Below, in pieces: positions 53,304-63,094 of a DNA stretch of 64,000 bases. The position numbers and the translations under genes are program-made. A model generated the notes under the pieces. It saw nothing but the letters and a program-made list of their open reading frames with translations. It had not been told where the DNA came from and did not search any database. Source of the stretch: Pseudanabaena sp. Salubria-1. Lineage in GTDB: Bacteria > Cyanobacteriota > Cyanobacteriia > Pseudanabaenales > Pseudanabaenaceae. The stretch spans positions 62,001 to 126,000 of the forward strand of contig JALQCR010000019.1 in NCBI GenBank assembly GCA_023336205.1, given 5' to 3'. The number at the start of each line of letters is the position of its first letter. The first letter of the stretch is position 1.

Positions 53304-54121
53304 GGTAGTCCTAAAAAGGAAAGGACGCACACGGAGGTAAAGAATCGTTGTAATGATGAATAAAATTCCAAATGGCTCCAATGTGATTTTCCAATTTCTT
53401 AGAAAAAGATAAGGTCTTTCTAACTAGTCTTGATACTCGTTGACGTAACGTACAGTTGAATCTCTCAATATAGTTGGTCTTTCCCGTTTCTTTCCCGACA
53501 GCCCTATGACGTTTGCTGGGCAGGACAACTGGATAAGACGAATAGAAGTCAGTATAAATAACCGCACATTGGCGATAGACGCTAGGCAACGATTCCCATA
53601 ACTTCTGAGCTGATTCACCAGTGCGATCGCCTATATAACAACCGACAATTTCACGAGTCTCGGCATCAATGGCAAGCCATACCCACTGTTTATTGCCTTT
53701 GTCGTCCACAAAAGACCACAATTCATCCATCTGTATGGTCAAACGGCGTTTTGGTTTTGGTTCTACCTCCACCTGCTGAGGAACGTTTTCATATTTATGA
53801 TTGACGTAACTTTGCAACCATCTCTCTGAGACCTTGAGGACTCTGGCAATTCCAGCTAGTGGGATTTTTTCTAGTAGTAGTTTCTCAAGAAGGTCATAAG
53901 TGTCTTGGGTACGCTCTGAAACTCTCTGCCACTGTGGATTTTCTACAAATTGACGACCACAGTCCCGACATTTATAATTTTGTTTTCCATGTCGTGTACT
54001 GCCGTTTTTTACAACGGATACGGACTGGCAGGATGGACAGGATGGCCTTGCTTCTGACATTACTTTACTTTGTATCAACTATCTGGATATTTTCCTACAT
54101 CCTTTCCTTTTTAGGACTACC
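53304..54121 (-). mobile_element. IS1-family insertion sequence
   Basis: The 818-bp element has inverted ends GGTAGTCCTAAAAAGGAAAG and is flanked by the 8-bp duplication ATATCTTG (53296-53303, 54122-54129), typical for IS1. It carries one transposase gene and interrupts a Crp-type regulator gene. Confidence 0.93.
53311..54078 (-). CDS. IS1-family transposase
   Basis: This 255-residue protein has an N-terminal zinc finger (CPSCQSVSVVKNG then YKCRDCGRQF), a helix-turn-helix (IARVLKVSERWLQ) and the DDE-type core IQMDELWSFVDD, VIYTDFYSSY and YIERFNCTLR. This is the one-frame version of IS1 transposases known in cyanobacteria. The frame is intact, so the element may still move. Confidence 0.92.
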   Translation of the reverse strand: MIQSKVMSEARPSCPSCQSVSVVKNGSTRHGKQNYKCRDCGRQFVENPQWQRVSERTQDTYDLLEKLLLEKIPLAGIARVLKVSERWLQSYVNHKYENVPQQVEVEPKPKRRLTIQMDELWSFVDDKGNKQWVWLAIDAETREIVGCYIGDRTGESAQKLWESLPSVYRQCAVIYTDFYSSYPVVLPSKRHRAVGKETGKTNYIERFNCTLRQRVSRLVRKTLSFSKKLENHIGAIWNFIHHYNDSLPPCASFPF

Positions 54122-54657
54122 ATATCTTGAACAGGTATATTGAAAATATCAATCCCTACCTCAGTCTTACTGCCATAAGCCTGAGCCAAACTAGTCAGAA
54201 TAGTGGCAATCCTCACCGCAGGTACTTGTTGGCGTAACTGGATGCGCTGATTGGTTTTGCGCAACCGTCGCACCATCAACTGCAACATACGGTGATGCAA
54301 TTGCGGATCTTTAAATAAAAACTGGATAAATTTTTGAGCAGGAACACTCAGAACACGAACTGGGGTAAAAGCAACTACATCAGTAGATCTTGGTGACTCA
54401 TCTAGAATCGCCATTTCTCCAAAAAAGTCCCCATTACCAAGTATGGCGAGGGTTGTTGCATCTTGGCTTCTCAAAAATCTAACTTTTAACCAGCCAGAAA
54501 TAATGAAATACACAGCATTGCCCCAAGCATCTTCCATTAGCACGGCTCGCCCAGGAGGATAGTCACGTTCTACTGCTTCAGCGAGGAGCCACTCCAAAGT
54601 TTCAACGCTAGCAGCATCGAATAGTGGAAATAGCTCTTTGAAGATATCCGTTTGCAT
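54122..54657 (-). pseudogene. Crp/Fnr-type regulator, N-terminal part
   Basis: The frame has a cyclic-nucleotide-binding-fold domain (YPPGRAVLMEDAWGNAVYFI, GDFFGEMAILDESPRSTDVV) and the long dimer helix region (LMVRRLRKTNQRIQ). It is cut after VGIDIFNIPVQDM by the IS1 element, just before the helix-turn-helix, so the product cannot bind DNA. GEMAILDESPRST matches the effector-binding loop of Crp but without proof that it binds cAMP. fabI lies upstream on the same strand. Confidence 0.87.
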
Positions 54658-54724
54658 GGGAATTTTTTAAAAAACTGATCTGGTGAGCAAGAGTTTTGGC
54701 GATCGCAAAAGTCAAGGGAGTTTA

Positions 54725-55510
54725 TTAGGCACCCATCACTTCGTAACCAGCATCCACATAAATAATTTGTCCAGTTACAGCACTTGACAGATCGCTGCCC
54801 AAGAAAGTTGCCACATTGCCCACGTCATCGGGAGTAACTAGGCGACGTAAAGGTGCTGTTTCTTCGTAATGGTGCAACATTTTATGAAAGTCACCGATCG
54901 CAGCCGAAGCAAGGGTACGAATAGGTCCTGCTGAAATCGCATTGATCCGAATATTATCGGGTCCCATGTCTGAAGCTAGGTAACGCACATTCATTTCCAA
55001 TGCTGCCTTAGCGATCCCCATCACATTATAGTTAGGGACAACTTTTGCACCACCAATATATGTCAAGGTAATCACGCTACCACCATCTTTTAACAGAGGT
55101 CTTGCAGCACGACATAGATGGATCAAAGAGTAAGCGCTCACATCAAGAGCAAGTTGAAAACCTGAGCGAGATATATCTGTAAAGTTGCCAGATAGATCTT
55201 CCTTGTTGGCAAATGCTAGACAATGCACCAAAATATCAATTTTTTCCCACTGCTCAGCAACTGAGGCAAACAGTGAATCTACTTGTGCATCATCTTGAAC
55301 ATTGCAAGGCAATAAAAAGCTCGGTGTCAAGGAATCGGTTAACTCAGCAACCTTGCCTTTGTTGCGATCGCGATCATCTGGCAAATAAGTAATACCAAGC
55401 TTAGCGCCAGCTTGATGTAACTTTTGGGCAATACCCCAAGCGATCGAACGATTGTTGGCAATCCCAGTCACAAGAGCAGTTTTTCCGCTCAAATCTAACA
55501 AACCCGTCAT
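54725..55510 (-). CDS. fabI: Enoyl-[acyl-carrier-protein] reductase (NADH)
   Basis: This 261-residue short-chain reductase catalyses the last step of each fatty-acid elongation cycle. ALVTGIANNRSIAWGIAQKL is the FabI-specific nucleotide site, DILVHCLAFANKEDLSG follows, and YIGGAKVVPNYNVMGIAKAA carries the catalytic Tyr-x6-Lys pair. ISAGPIRTLAS is the substrate loop. All residues are in place. It lies 54 bases after yggT on the same strand and upstream of the broken regulator. Confidence 0.94.
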   Translation of the reverse strand: MTGLLDLSGKTALVTGIANNRSIAWGIAQKLHQAGAKLGITYLPDDRDRNKGKVAELTDSLTPSFLLPCNVQDDAQVDSLFASVAEQWEKIDILVHCLAFANKEDLSGNFTDISRSGFQLALDVSAYSLIHLCRAARPLLKDGGSVITLTYIGGAKVVPNYNVMGIAKAALEMNVRYLASDMGPDNIRINAISAGPIRTLASAAIGDFHKMLHHYEETAPLRRLVTPDDVGNVATFLGSDLSSAVTGQIIYVDAGYEVMGA

Positions 55511-55563
55511 GTATATTTCCTAACGTGAACGCAGCGTAATTCGTAATTAGAAATAAGCTTACC

Positions 55564-55839
55564 CTAAAAGCCCATACTCGCGCTTGCAGCCAATGGAGCA
55601 AGAGCACGCTGTAAAAAACTAAGCGCGAGGAAGGCAAGCATGGGCGATATATCCATGCCTCCTAGAGGCGGAATAAGCGAACGAAATATATTCAGATAAG
55701 GATCAGTAATCTGAGCAAGGGCAGCGAAAGGTTGGTTGTACCAATCAATGTTTGGGAACCAAGTCAGTAAGACCCGAATAAATAGCAAACCCAAATAGAT
55801 CGTGATAAATGAACTGACTGTACCAAGAATAACTGCCAT
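55564..55839 (-). CDS. YggT family membrane protein (Ycf19-like)
   Basis: This 91-residue protein has two membrane segments (GTVSSFITIYLGLLFIRVLL and MLAFLALSFLQRALAPLA) around PNIDWYNQPFAALAQITDPY, then LNIFRSLIPP, the YggT signature. In cyanobacteria and plastids the family is linked to cell or plastid division, nucleoid distribution or cytochrome b6 maturation (family knowledge). It sits just upstream of fabI and may be co-transcribed. Confidence 0.88.
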   Translation of the reverse strand: MAVILGTVSSFITIYLGLLFIRVLLTWFPNIDWYNQPFAALAQITDPYLNIFRSLIPPLGGMDISPMLAFLALSFLQRALAPLAASASMGF

Positions 55840-55923
55840 AGTAGGTTGTGAGGTTATAGAACAATTGGGATAATTATAGATATCACTATTCTACTGAATA
55901 CAGCAGAAGTCAGGATTCTATCA

Positions 55924-56241
55924 TCACTTATCATCGATGGTCATATCTCGCAATGATTCAACTGATATTTGCTTGCTACCGTTTTTCCCTTCAGCCGAAG
56001 CCAATTCTTGACTCACTGAATCGATCGCAGCGTTAAGTTGAGCAATTTTCTTTTCGAGGTTACGACGAGCAAATTCATTAGAGGTTTGAGGCTTATCAAT
56101 TAGGCGATCGCGATCAGCTTGTTGATCGAGCAACCCATCTTCAGGCTCACTGAGCTTAATCGCTACCAATGCGCCAACTACGCCGCCAACAGCAGCCCCG
56201 AAGAGAAAACCTCCCCAAAAATTACCTGAATTATCTGCCAT
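55924..56241 (-). CDS. Small YtxH-like membrane-anchored protein
   Basis: This 105-residue protein begins MADNSGNFWGGFLFGAAVGG with a glycine-rich transmembrane helix (GFLFGAAVGGVVGALVAIKL), then a polar region and a coiled coil (NLEKKIAQLNAAIDSVSQEL). This is the plan of YtxH/gas-vesicle-like envelope proteins. Conserved in cyanobacteria as a hypothetical protein as far as I can tell; function is unknown. It is upstream of yggT on the same strand. Confidence 0.7.
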   Translation of the reverse strand: MADNSGNFWGGFLFGAAVGGVVGALVAIKLSEPEDGLLDQQADRDRLIDKPQTSNEFARRNLEKKIAQLNAAIDSVSQELASAEGKNGSKQISVESLRDMTIDDK

Positions 56242-56367
56242 AGATTTGCCCTAACGATCTCAACAACATTGAATAGTGCTTAAGCGTTACTTACTTAAAC
56301 AGTGAGAATTTTGGCACATCATATCATTTTGATTTACTTTGTTGGTATAGCAATCCTAAATAGCAGA

Positions 56368-56423
56368 AAAACTGATTGTGGTATTTTCAGCGTCACAGCG
56401 CTGAAAATACCACAATCAGTTTT
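56368..56423. repeat. Hairpin with 25-bp perfect arms
   Basis: AAAACTGATTGTGGTATTTT continuing CAGCG pairs perfectly with its reverse complement around TCACAG. Outside lies TATAGCAATCCTAAA, similar to the end of the element at 26934. It is 48 bases past the DUF928 stop, so it may terminate that gene. Confidence 0.65.
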
Positions 56424-56471
56424 GTTTTGGGTTGTGCGAAAAAGTAAAAAGATGGAAAGGCTCTGACCTTG

Positions 56472-57338
56472 TTAATTTTTTTTAGACTCTAGTGGTATGG
56501 ATACGGCACTTTTGCTTTTGTCTAGTGTGGTCAGGAAGTTTGCAAACCTAGCTGGAACAAATTCTTCAGTTTCAGTCCCCTTCTCATCTTTCTTTACATT
56601 TATAAAAGCGGGATTGTTTGGCAACCCTGCTTTTAATAAATTACTGCGCTCAGCACTAGCTACAGCATCTTTAGGGTTTTTAGATATCCAACTGGTGTAA
56701 GCATCGATCGCATCATACCAGTATGCATTCTTAGAGTAGATTCTCGCTTTTTCTAAATCGTTTTTGGCAGAGGTGATCTCTTTGGCGACTAAAGGATCAT
56801 CATCGCGACGGATGAGAGCGTTAACATCAACTTGCACTGTACCATTGCCACCTTCCCAGCGAACTTGCCAACGTTGAACTTTGCCTTTCTTTAACTCAGG
56901 TGCATTTTCTGGCAGAGTAAATTTATACAGTCCTGAGCCTTGGGCTTGACCTTCAGCTTTAAATATAGATTTTGAGGCTCTTTCATTGCCATCGCGCAAA
57001 AAGAAAGTCACTTTAAATGAGCCTTTACCGTCATTAGCTTGAGGAACTGTTGTTGGTGAAGTTGAGGCAGTATCTTGAGGATCGATGTACCAATAAAATG
57101 TGGGACGAGATGCTAAGGTTCGTGCCCCATCACCAGGCACAAGAATTGTGACATGTGGCAAAGAATCGATACTTCTCGTTGCGCCACCAGAGCCTGCTGA
57201 TTTTGGTAGACCTAACCCATATTGGGCAAAAGCAGACGGAATAAGGATCGCTGTACTAGTGACAGTGGCTATACAAAGAGTACTGCAAGCGATCGCATTT
57301 TTGATGCTATTTGTAATTTGAGTCTTAGTTGAAGTCAT
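56472..57338 (-). CDS. DUF928 domain protein, exported
   Basis: This 288-residue protein has a signal peptide (NAIACSTLCIATVTSTAILI then PSAFA) and a DUF928 domain (VTILVPGDGARTLASRPTFYWYI ... split here, then FKVTFFLRDGN, LKKGKVQRWQVRW). The C-terminal third is helical with DLEKARIYSKNAYWYDAIDA, as usual for the family. DUF928 is largely limited to cyanobacteria; function is unknown. ATG at 57338 fits the signal peptide; a longer frame from 57434 adds 32 residues without a signal pattern. Confidence 0.82.
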   Translation of the reverse strand: MTSTKTQITNSIKNAIACSTLCIATVTSTAILIPSAFAQYGLGLPKSAGSGGATRSIDSLPHVTILVPGDGARTLASRPTFYWYIDPQDTASTSPTTVPQANDGKGSFKVTFFLRDGNERASKSIFKAEGQAQGSGLYKFTLPENAPELKKGKVQRWQVRWEGGNGTVQVDVNALIRRDDDPLVAKEITSAKNDLEKARIYSKNAYWYDAIDAYTSWISKNPKDAVASAERSNLLKAGLPNNPAFINVKKDEKGTETEEFVPARFANFLTTLDKSKSAVSIPLESKKN

Positions 57339-57538
57339 GGTTGTAGTCTTCCCAGTTTTTTCTAGCTTGTTGTTACTAGCTTCAGCACAGCACAACATCA
57401 CTTTACCAAAGCCTAAGCCTAAATTTCTATACACTTAAGGTCGAGAATTTGAGCTAACAAGTTCCTTAAATCCCAAAAAATCTTTGTGTTTTTAAAACTA
57501 TTACTGAGTTTGATTTTTAATTCACAAAGGGTCTTCTG

Positions 57539-58285
57539 GGTTTAAGGGGATAAGTAAATCTAATGAGAAAGACAAGCTAATAATCTAGAACGAAAATTTA
57601 AAAAATTTAAAAAACCATAAGCCTGTCGTTTAATTAATTTAATACGATTATTAAGTCCCTCCATCACACCACTAGATGTACGATTTAAAAAGTAGTTACA
57701 AATATTATCAAGATGATTACGAATGGTTTCCAAAACTGCGCCATAAACAGCTTTAGCTTTTTGAAGCCATTCTTTTAATTGTTTCTGACCCTCTTCAGGA
57801 GTTTTACAAGTCTCAAAAATACTTCTAAAGTCTTCTTTGAGATTATAAGCTAGTCGCAAGCGTTTAGAACATTTCAAGACATTTTCTAACTTCACTTTTT
57901 CTTCTTCTGTTAAGTCTACCTTGTTCTTTAGTAGAATAAATCGACTACCTTTAATCTTGATTTTAGCTTTTTGACGCAGTTGATTTAACTCTTTGATTAG
58001 TGGCTGCATAACATGAAATCTGTCGATGACAATTTTCGCATTTGGAAATACTTCTTTGACAACTTTGGGAAAGCCTCCCCACATATCAATGCTAACCTCC
58101 TCTACTTTTTCCCTTATCTCAATCGGTTGCTGCTTCAGGACTTCAATGATGTCATCTTGTTTATGACTATCAATTACTTCTAGTAATGCTCCTGCGTCAA
58201 TACTTGATACGACTGTCACAAAGTCTTTATGTCCTTTGCGTTTACTCACTTCATCAATACTCACTCGTTTTACTTCTTTCCAATC
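57539..58285 (-). mobile_element. ISL3-family element A: right end and transposase C-terminal half
   Basis: The end GGGTCTTCTGGGTTTAAGGG at 57539 is one terminus. The frame from 58284 to 57560 (DWKEVKRVSIDEVSKRKGHK to RSRLLACLSH) is the DDE_Tnp_ISL3 core, with VSIDMWGGFPKVV and VIDRFHVMQPL. The N-terminal half of the same gene is at 61064-61560. Element B (58286-61063) is inserted between, flanked by TTCCAATC on both sides. The left outer flank is TTCACAAA (57531-57538). Confidence 0.88.
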
Positions 58286-58788
58286 GGCTCTTCTGGGTTT
58301 GAGGGGATTAATGTATAATGAAGCACAAAGATAAGTGGTGACAGGTATGGACTTGTATCTAGATAGGTTGCTAAATTTACCCAACACAACCGTTGAAAGT
58401 TTTACGGAAGAAGAAAATAAAATCACCCTAAAGTTGAGATTTTTACAGGATGAAATTACTTGTCCGCATTGTAATACGCATGGTGGAAAATTAAAACAAA
58501 ATCGACCGATATTGATTCGAGATTTGTCAGTATTTGGGAAAATAGTTTATTTAAATACGCCGCGCCGCCAATTTTATTGTCAACATTGTCAAAGACATTT
58601 TACGGAAAAGTTACCCTTTGTAGACTGGGAAAGACGATACACACAAAGGTATGAGGAGTATGTTTATCAACGAGTACAAAGTGCGAGTGTGGAGCAAGTA
58701 AGTCGAGATGAATATTTGAGTTGGGATCAAATACAAGGGATTTTCAATCACCAATTTTCTCTAAAAAAAAAGATGATTGGAAAGAAGT
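58286..58788 (+). mobile_element. ISL3-family element B: left end and transposase N-terminal half
   Basis: The terminus GGCTCTTCTGGGTTTGAGGG starts at 58286. The frame from ATG 58347 codes for an N-terminal zinc ribbon (CPHCNTHGGK, YCQHCQRHF) and a helix-turn-helix-like SVEQVSRDEYLSWDQIQGIF. It reaches a run of nine A's at 58763-58771, after which the C-terminal half lies in the -1 frame. At 58789 another transposon interrupts the element; the other half continues at 60314. Confidence 0.88.
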
Positions 58789-60313
58789 CTGGACTTTAGA
58801 CTAAAAAGAAGAAAAGAAAGGCAGGAAGTGAATGTCACAAACTGCCAAAAGAGCAATGATCAATAAACCAAATTGACATTGACTACTATGATTTTCCAAA
58901 AATTACAAGAATTTCGCAAGTCGATATATGAATACCTAGGAACAGGAAAAGATGCAGTATTTGAATTAATGGATGCCGTCCTGACAAGTCCGAGCATTAG
59001 CTCGTATGTGAGTCTGTCAATGAATCCATTATTTCGGCGAAAATGGTCAAGTATTTATGAGGGACTGCGCGATAGCCGACCAGCAAGAGGAAAGTTGATG
59101 AAACTAATGGTGCAAGAGATCCCAACCGAAGAGCAACCTTGTCTGGCTGGAGATAATAGCGTGTGGTTGCGACCAGATGCGGAAACGCTGAAGGAAAGAG
59201 GATTCCATCATGGCAAAGACGAAAGTATCGGCGTAGGACAAAGCTACAGCACGTTGGCGTGGATTCCCGAAGCAAGTGGGAGTTGGGCGCTACCGATAAA
59301 ACATGAGCGGATCACCAGTTTCGAGACTCCTGTGAGTAAAGCTGCCTTCCAACTCAAACAAGTCACAAAGCAGTTAAGCGTACGCCCCCTAGCTGTCTAT
59401 GACCGAGGATATGGGAATGCAAGTTTTGTGAAAGCAACAGCGAATATTGAGGCGGATTTATTACTACGTTTGGCATCTAATCGCTGTGTTTGGGGAGTTC
59501 CGTCTGCCTATAGCGGTCGTGGTGCACCTTGTAAACATGGGCATAAATTCAAACTGAATGCCCCAGAAACTTGGGCTGTTGCCGACACCACTATAGAAAT
59601 TACAGACCCAAAAATAGGTCGGGTACGGGTAACTTATTGGCGTGACTTTCATTTCCGTACTTCTCCAGAAAGACCGATGCAGATTTTTAGAATTGAGGTG
59701 ATTGAACCCTTGGGGCGCAACCGTAAGTTTCAGCCCATGTGGTTGGCTTGGTTGGGTAAAACTATGCCTGCTTTGGAAACTCTTTGGTTAAAATACTTGC
59801 GTCGCTTTGCCATAGAGCATTGGTATCGTTTTGCCAAGCAACGGTTACATTGGACTCTGCCCCAGATTACCTCTACTCAGGCGGCTGAGCGTTGGAGTGC
59901 TTTGATGCCTTTAATGACTTGGCAACTTTGGTTCGCTCGTCTCGATTGTGTTGATGCTCCTTTACCTTGGCAGTCTCCTCAGGATAATCTTGCTCCTGGT
60001 CGTGTCGCTCAATCATTTGCGGTAATTATTGCCGCGATTGGTACTCCTGCAATCCCTCCTAAACTACGCGGTAAATCGCCCGGACGCTCCTTAGGCGATC
60101 GCCTTCCTCCTCGTATTCGCTATCCGACTGTTAAAAAACACGCCTCAAAAAGAAAGAAAACTGAAAAGACTCCTGCGCCAACCCATCCAATTGCCATTTA
60201 GGTTCTGCTTCTCTTCTCAATTTTGAGCTGGATTTTGCTATTGCAAGCTCCTGCTCAATTTTCTCGTGTCTTTTGGTTCCTCTCTCATACCTGCCCATTA
60301 GTCCAAACTAAAG
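58789..60313 (+). mobile_element. Insertion sequence (1525 bp) inside ISL3 element B
   Basis: Flanked by the repeated AAGAAGT (58782-58788, 60314-60320). The ends are imperfect inverted repeats, CTGGACTTTAGACTAA and the reverse of TTAGTCCAAACTAAAG. It carries one transposase gene on the plus strand. Removing it and one flank restores the ISL3 coding sequence GATTGGAAAGAAGTAAAACG. Confidence 0.82.
58888..60201 (+). CDS. Transposase (IS701/DDE_5-like)
   Basis: This 437-residue transposase begins MIFQKLQEFRKSIYEYLG. It has LAGDNSVWLRPDAETLKERG (first Asp region), RPLAVYDRGYGNASF (second Asp) and RRFAIEHWYRFAKQRLHWTL (Glu region), a DDE order resembling the IS701-like or NF041680-type transposases. 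ATG at 58888 is chosen; TTG at 58873 is also in frame. The C-terminal tail is basic (KKHASKRKKTEK). The gene is intact, so this may be the youngest active element in the nest. Confidence 0.82.
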   Translation: MIFQKLQEFRKSIYEYLGTGKDAVFELMDAVLTSPSISSYVSLSMNPLFRRKWSSIYEGLRDSRPARGKLMKLMVQEIPTEEQPCLAGDNSVWLRPDAETLKERGFHHGKDESIGVGQSYSTLAWIPEASGSWALPIKHERITSFETPVSKAAFQLKQVTKQLSVRPLAVYDRGYGNASFVKATANIEADLLLRLASNRCVWGVPSAYSGRGAPCKHGHKFKLNAPETWAVADTTIEITDPKIGRVRVTYWRDFHFRTSPERPMQIFRIEVIEPLGRNRKFQPMWLAWLGKTMPALETLWLKYLRRFAIEHWYRFAKQRLHWTLPQITSTQAAERWSALMPLMTWQLWFARLDCVDAPLPWQSPQDNLAPGRVAQSFAVIIAAIGTPAIPPKLRGKSPGRSLGDRLPPRIRYPTVKKHASKRKKTEKTPAPTHPIAI

Positions 60314-61063
60314 AAGAAGTAAAACGAGTGAGTATTGATGAAGTGAGTAAACGCAAAGGACATAAAGACTTTGTGACAGTCGTATCAAGTATTGACGCAG
60401 GAGCATTACTAGAAGTAATTGATAGTCATAAACAAGATGACATCATTGAAGTCCTGAAGCAGCAACCGATTGAGATAAGGGAAAAAGTAGAGGAGGTTAG
60501 CATTGATATGTGGGGAGGCTTTCCCAAAGTTGTCAAAGAAGTATTTCCAAATGCGAAAATTGTCATCGACAGATTTCATGTTATGCAGCCACTAATCAAA
60601 GAGTTAAATCAACTGCGTCAAAAAGCTAAAATCAAGATTAAAGGTAGTCGATTTATTCTACTAAAGAACAAGGTAGACTTAACAGAAGAAGAAAAAGTGA
60701 AGTTAGAAAATGTCTTGAAATGTTCTAAACGCTTGCGACTAGCTTATAATCTCAAAGAAGACTTTAGAAGTATTTTTGAGACTTGTAAAACTCCTGAAGA
60801 GGGTCAGAAACAATTAAAAGAATGGCTTCAAAAAGCTAAAGCTGTTTATGGCGCAGTTTTGGAAACCATTCGTAATCATCTTGATAATATTTGTAACTAC
60901 TTTTTAAATCGTACATCTAGTGGTGTGATGGAGGGACTTAATAATCGTATTAAATTAATTAAACGACAGGCTTATGGTTTTTTAAATTTTTTAAATTTTC
61001 GTTCTAGATTATTAGCTTGTCTTTCTCATTAGATTTACTTATCCCCTTAAACCCAGAAGACCC
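60314..61063 (+). mobile_element. ISL3-family element B: transposase C-terminal half and right end
   Basis: The frame EVKRVSIDEVSKRKGHKDFV to RSRLLACLSH (stop at 61032) is identical to the minus-strand half at 57560-58284. The terminus ending at 61063 is CCCTTAAACCCAGAAGACCC. The right flank TTCCAATC (61064-61071) equals the left flank of element B at 58278-58285. Confidence 0.9.
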
Positions 61064-61560
61064 TTCCAATCATCTTTTTTTTTAGAGAAAATTGGTGATT
61101 GAAAATCCCTTGTATTTGATCCCAACTCAAATATTCATCTCGACTTACTTGCTCCACACTCGCACTTTGTACTCGTTGATAAACATACTCCTCATACCTT
61201 TGTGTGTATCGTCTTTCCCAGTCTACAAAGGGTAACTTTTCCGTAAAATGTCTTTGACAATGTTGACAATAAAATTGGCGGCGCGGCGTATTTAAATAAA
61301 CTATTTTCCCAAATACTGACAAATCTCGAATCAATATCGGTCGATTTTGTTTTAATTTTCCACCATGCGTATTACAATGCGGACAAGTAATTTCATCCTG
61401 TAAAAATCTCAACTTTAGGGTGATTTTATTTTCTTCTTCCGTAAAACTTTCAACGGTTGTGTTGGGTAAATTTAGCAACCTATCTAGATACAAGTCCATA
61501 CCTGTCACCACTTATCTTTGTGCTTCATTATACATTAATCCCCTCAAACCCAGAAGAGCC
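61064..61560 (-). mobile_element. ISL3-family element A: transposase N-terminal half and left end
   Basis: Start ATG at 61499, zinc ribbon and the nine-base A run (as T's at 61075-61083) are the same as in element B. It breaks off at the TTCCAATC duplication where B inserted. The left terminus, ending at 61560, directly joins another N-terminal half (61561-62034). Confidence 0.88.
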
Positions 61561-62034
61561 GAAAATTGGTGATTGAAAATCCCTTGTATTTGATCCCAAC
61601 TCAAATATTCATCTCGACTTACTTGCTCCACACTCGCACTTTGTACTCGTTGATAAACATACTCCTCATACCTTTGTGTGTATCGTCTTTCCCAGTCTAC
61701 AAAGGGTAACTTTTCCGTAAAATGTCTTTGACAATGTTGACAATAAAATTGGCGGCGCGGCGTATTTAAATAAACTATTTTCCCAAATACTGACAAATCT
61801 CGAATCAATATCGGTCGATTTTGTTTTAATTTTCCACCATGCGTATTACAATGCGGACAAGTAATTTCATCCTGTAAAAATCTCAACTTTAGGGTGATTT
61901 TATTTTCTTCTTCCGTAAAACTTTCAACGGTTGTGTTGGGTAAATTTAGCAACCTATCTAGATACAAGTCCATACCTGTCACCACTTATCTTTGTGCTTC
62001 ATTATACATTAATCCCCTCAAACCCAGAAGAGCC
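61561..62034 (-). mobile_element. ISL3-family element C: N-terminal half only
   Basis: The frame from ATG 61973 runs to FNHQFS and then enters the end of element A. No C-terminal half of C remains. Its outer flank is TTCACAAA (62035-62042), which matches the left flank of element A at 57531-57538. A therefore inserted into C, and a deletion between their identical right halves removed one copy. Confidence 0.85.
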
Positions 62035-62042
62035 TTCACAAA

Positions 62043-63094
62043 AGTATTTTCTCAGAATAAAGTTTATGAGTTCAAAAAAATTTTCTTGATGCTTCTGATA
62101 TTTATGTTTGACTTCACCCAGATGAGTGATTGCATTTTGCTGATTTTATTCAACAATGAAGGTTGTCAAATTAACTAATTGTCACAAATGAATCATTTGT
62201 GACAATTAATTATAAGGGTAGTGACTAGAGTTCATTGAGTAGATTATTGAGAATTGTAAGCAAATTTATATAGCTTTCTTAAGCAAAATTAAAGATAAGT
62301 AAAGGTGAATGCAGGGAATAATCAATGCTAAGTTCACATTATGATAATTATTATTGAGACACTTTAGATTTAATGAGCTTTACAAAGTTAATTCTAGAGG
62401 CTAGGCATTGGGAACCTCTAGTTTATGAAAACCGTCCCATGTAACTTAGCAGTCAGTATGACCGTTCAAATACCTAACTATTGCTCAAAAACTTGTGTAC
62501 GACTTCCTATTACGCATTTTGAGTTTATCGATTTGAGCTTCAGTTCTTCCTTTAAATAGATTTTGATGTCTCAACAATTGCCATAAATAATTGTAACTAT
62601 TGATCTCTTCCTAAATCTAAATAAGCAGTTACATACGTAACTTTATCTGTATTTGATTGTATTAAATTTTTTAGAATAAGATTGTGGCTCCTTAGCTGCT
62701 TCTGACATCAAAGCTTTCTGATTTCATTAACAACAATAAATCCGAGCTCTGAATATTATAGGAACCCTAGTTCAATGAGTGTAAATACCTATTCAAATCT
62801 TGACCAAATCTTTAGACAGATAGTGATAGCCGTCCTTTGACTTTTCTAGTTGATTCGTAATAATATGTAACTCTAGACGCAAGATAAAAAAAGGTTAATC
62901 TCGTATTATACAAATCAACTTCGGAGCAAATGACACATTAGTATATCAACTTTATAAAACTTAAAGATTGTGATTTTAATATATTGGGCTAATAAATTTA
63001 AATTTTAAGATTATTAAGTCCCATTTGTCTCAGCCTTCTGGTCTTGGAGAAGCACTCTTGAAAAACGCTTAGTTTAAAAAAAATGAGGAGCGAT
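62043..63094. other. Long A/T-rich spacer upstream of sigma factor
   Basis: About 1.05 kb with no open frame that I can support on either strand. It is A/T-rich and lacks HIP1 octamers. It contains one hairpin (62176-62208) and two TATTAT/TATAAT-like boxes (near 62752 and 62902) that could be promoter elements for the sigma gene. A long leader or an unannotated small RNA is possible. Confidence 0.5.
62176..62208. repeat. Hairpin with 15-bp arms
   Basis: TAATTGTCACAAATG pairs perfectly with CATTTGTGACAATTA around AAT. It may be a terminator or a regulator-binding palindrome. Confidence 0.6.

Noticed and set aside
57560..58426. 288-codon transposase starting MILFSSSVKLSTVV
   Set aside because: The first 50 codons are the antisense of element B. 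The true gene start lies at 61499, separated by the insertion.
60223..61032. 269-codon transposase starting MSWILLLQAPAQF
   Set aside because: The first 30 codons belong to the inserted 1525-bp IS. The rest is the C-terminal half of ISL3 element B.
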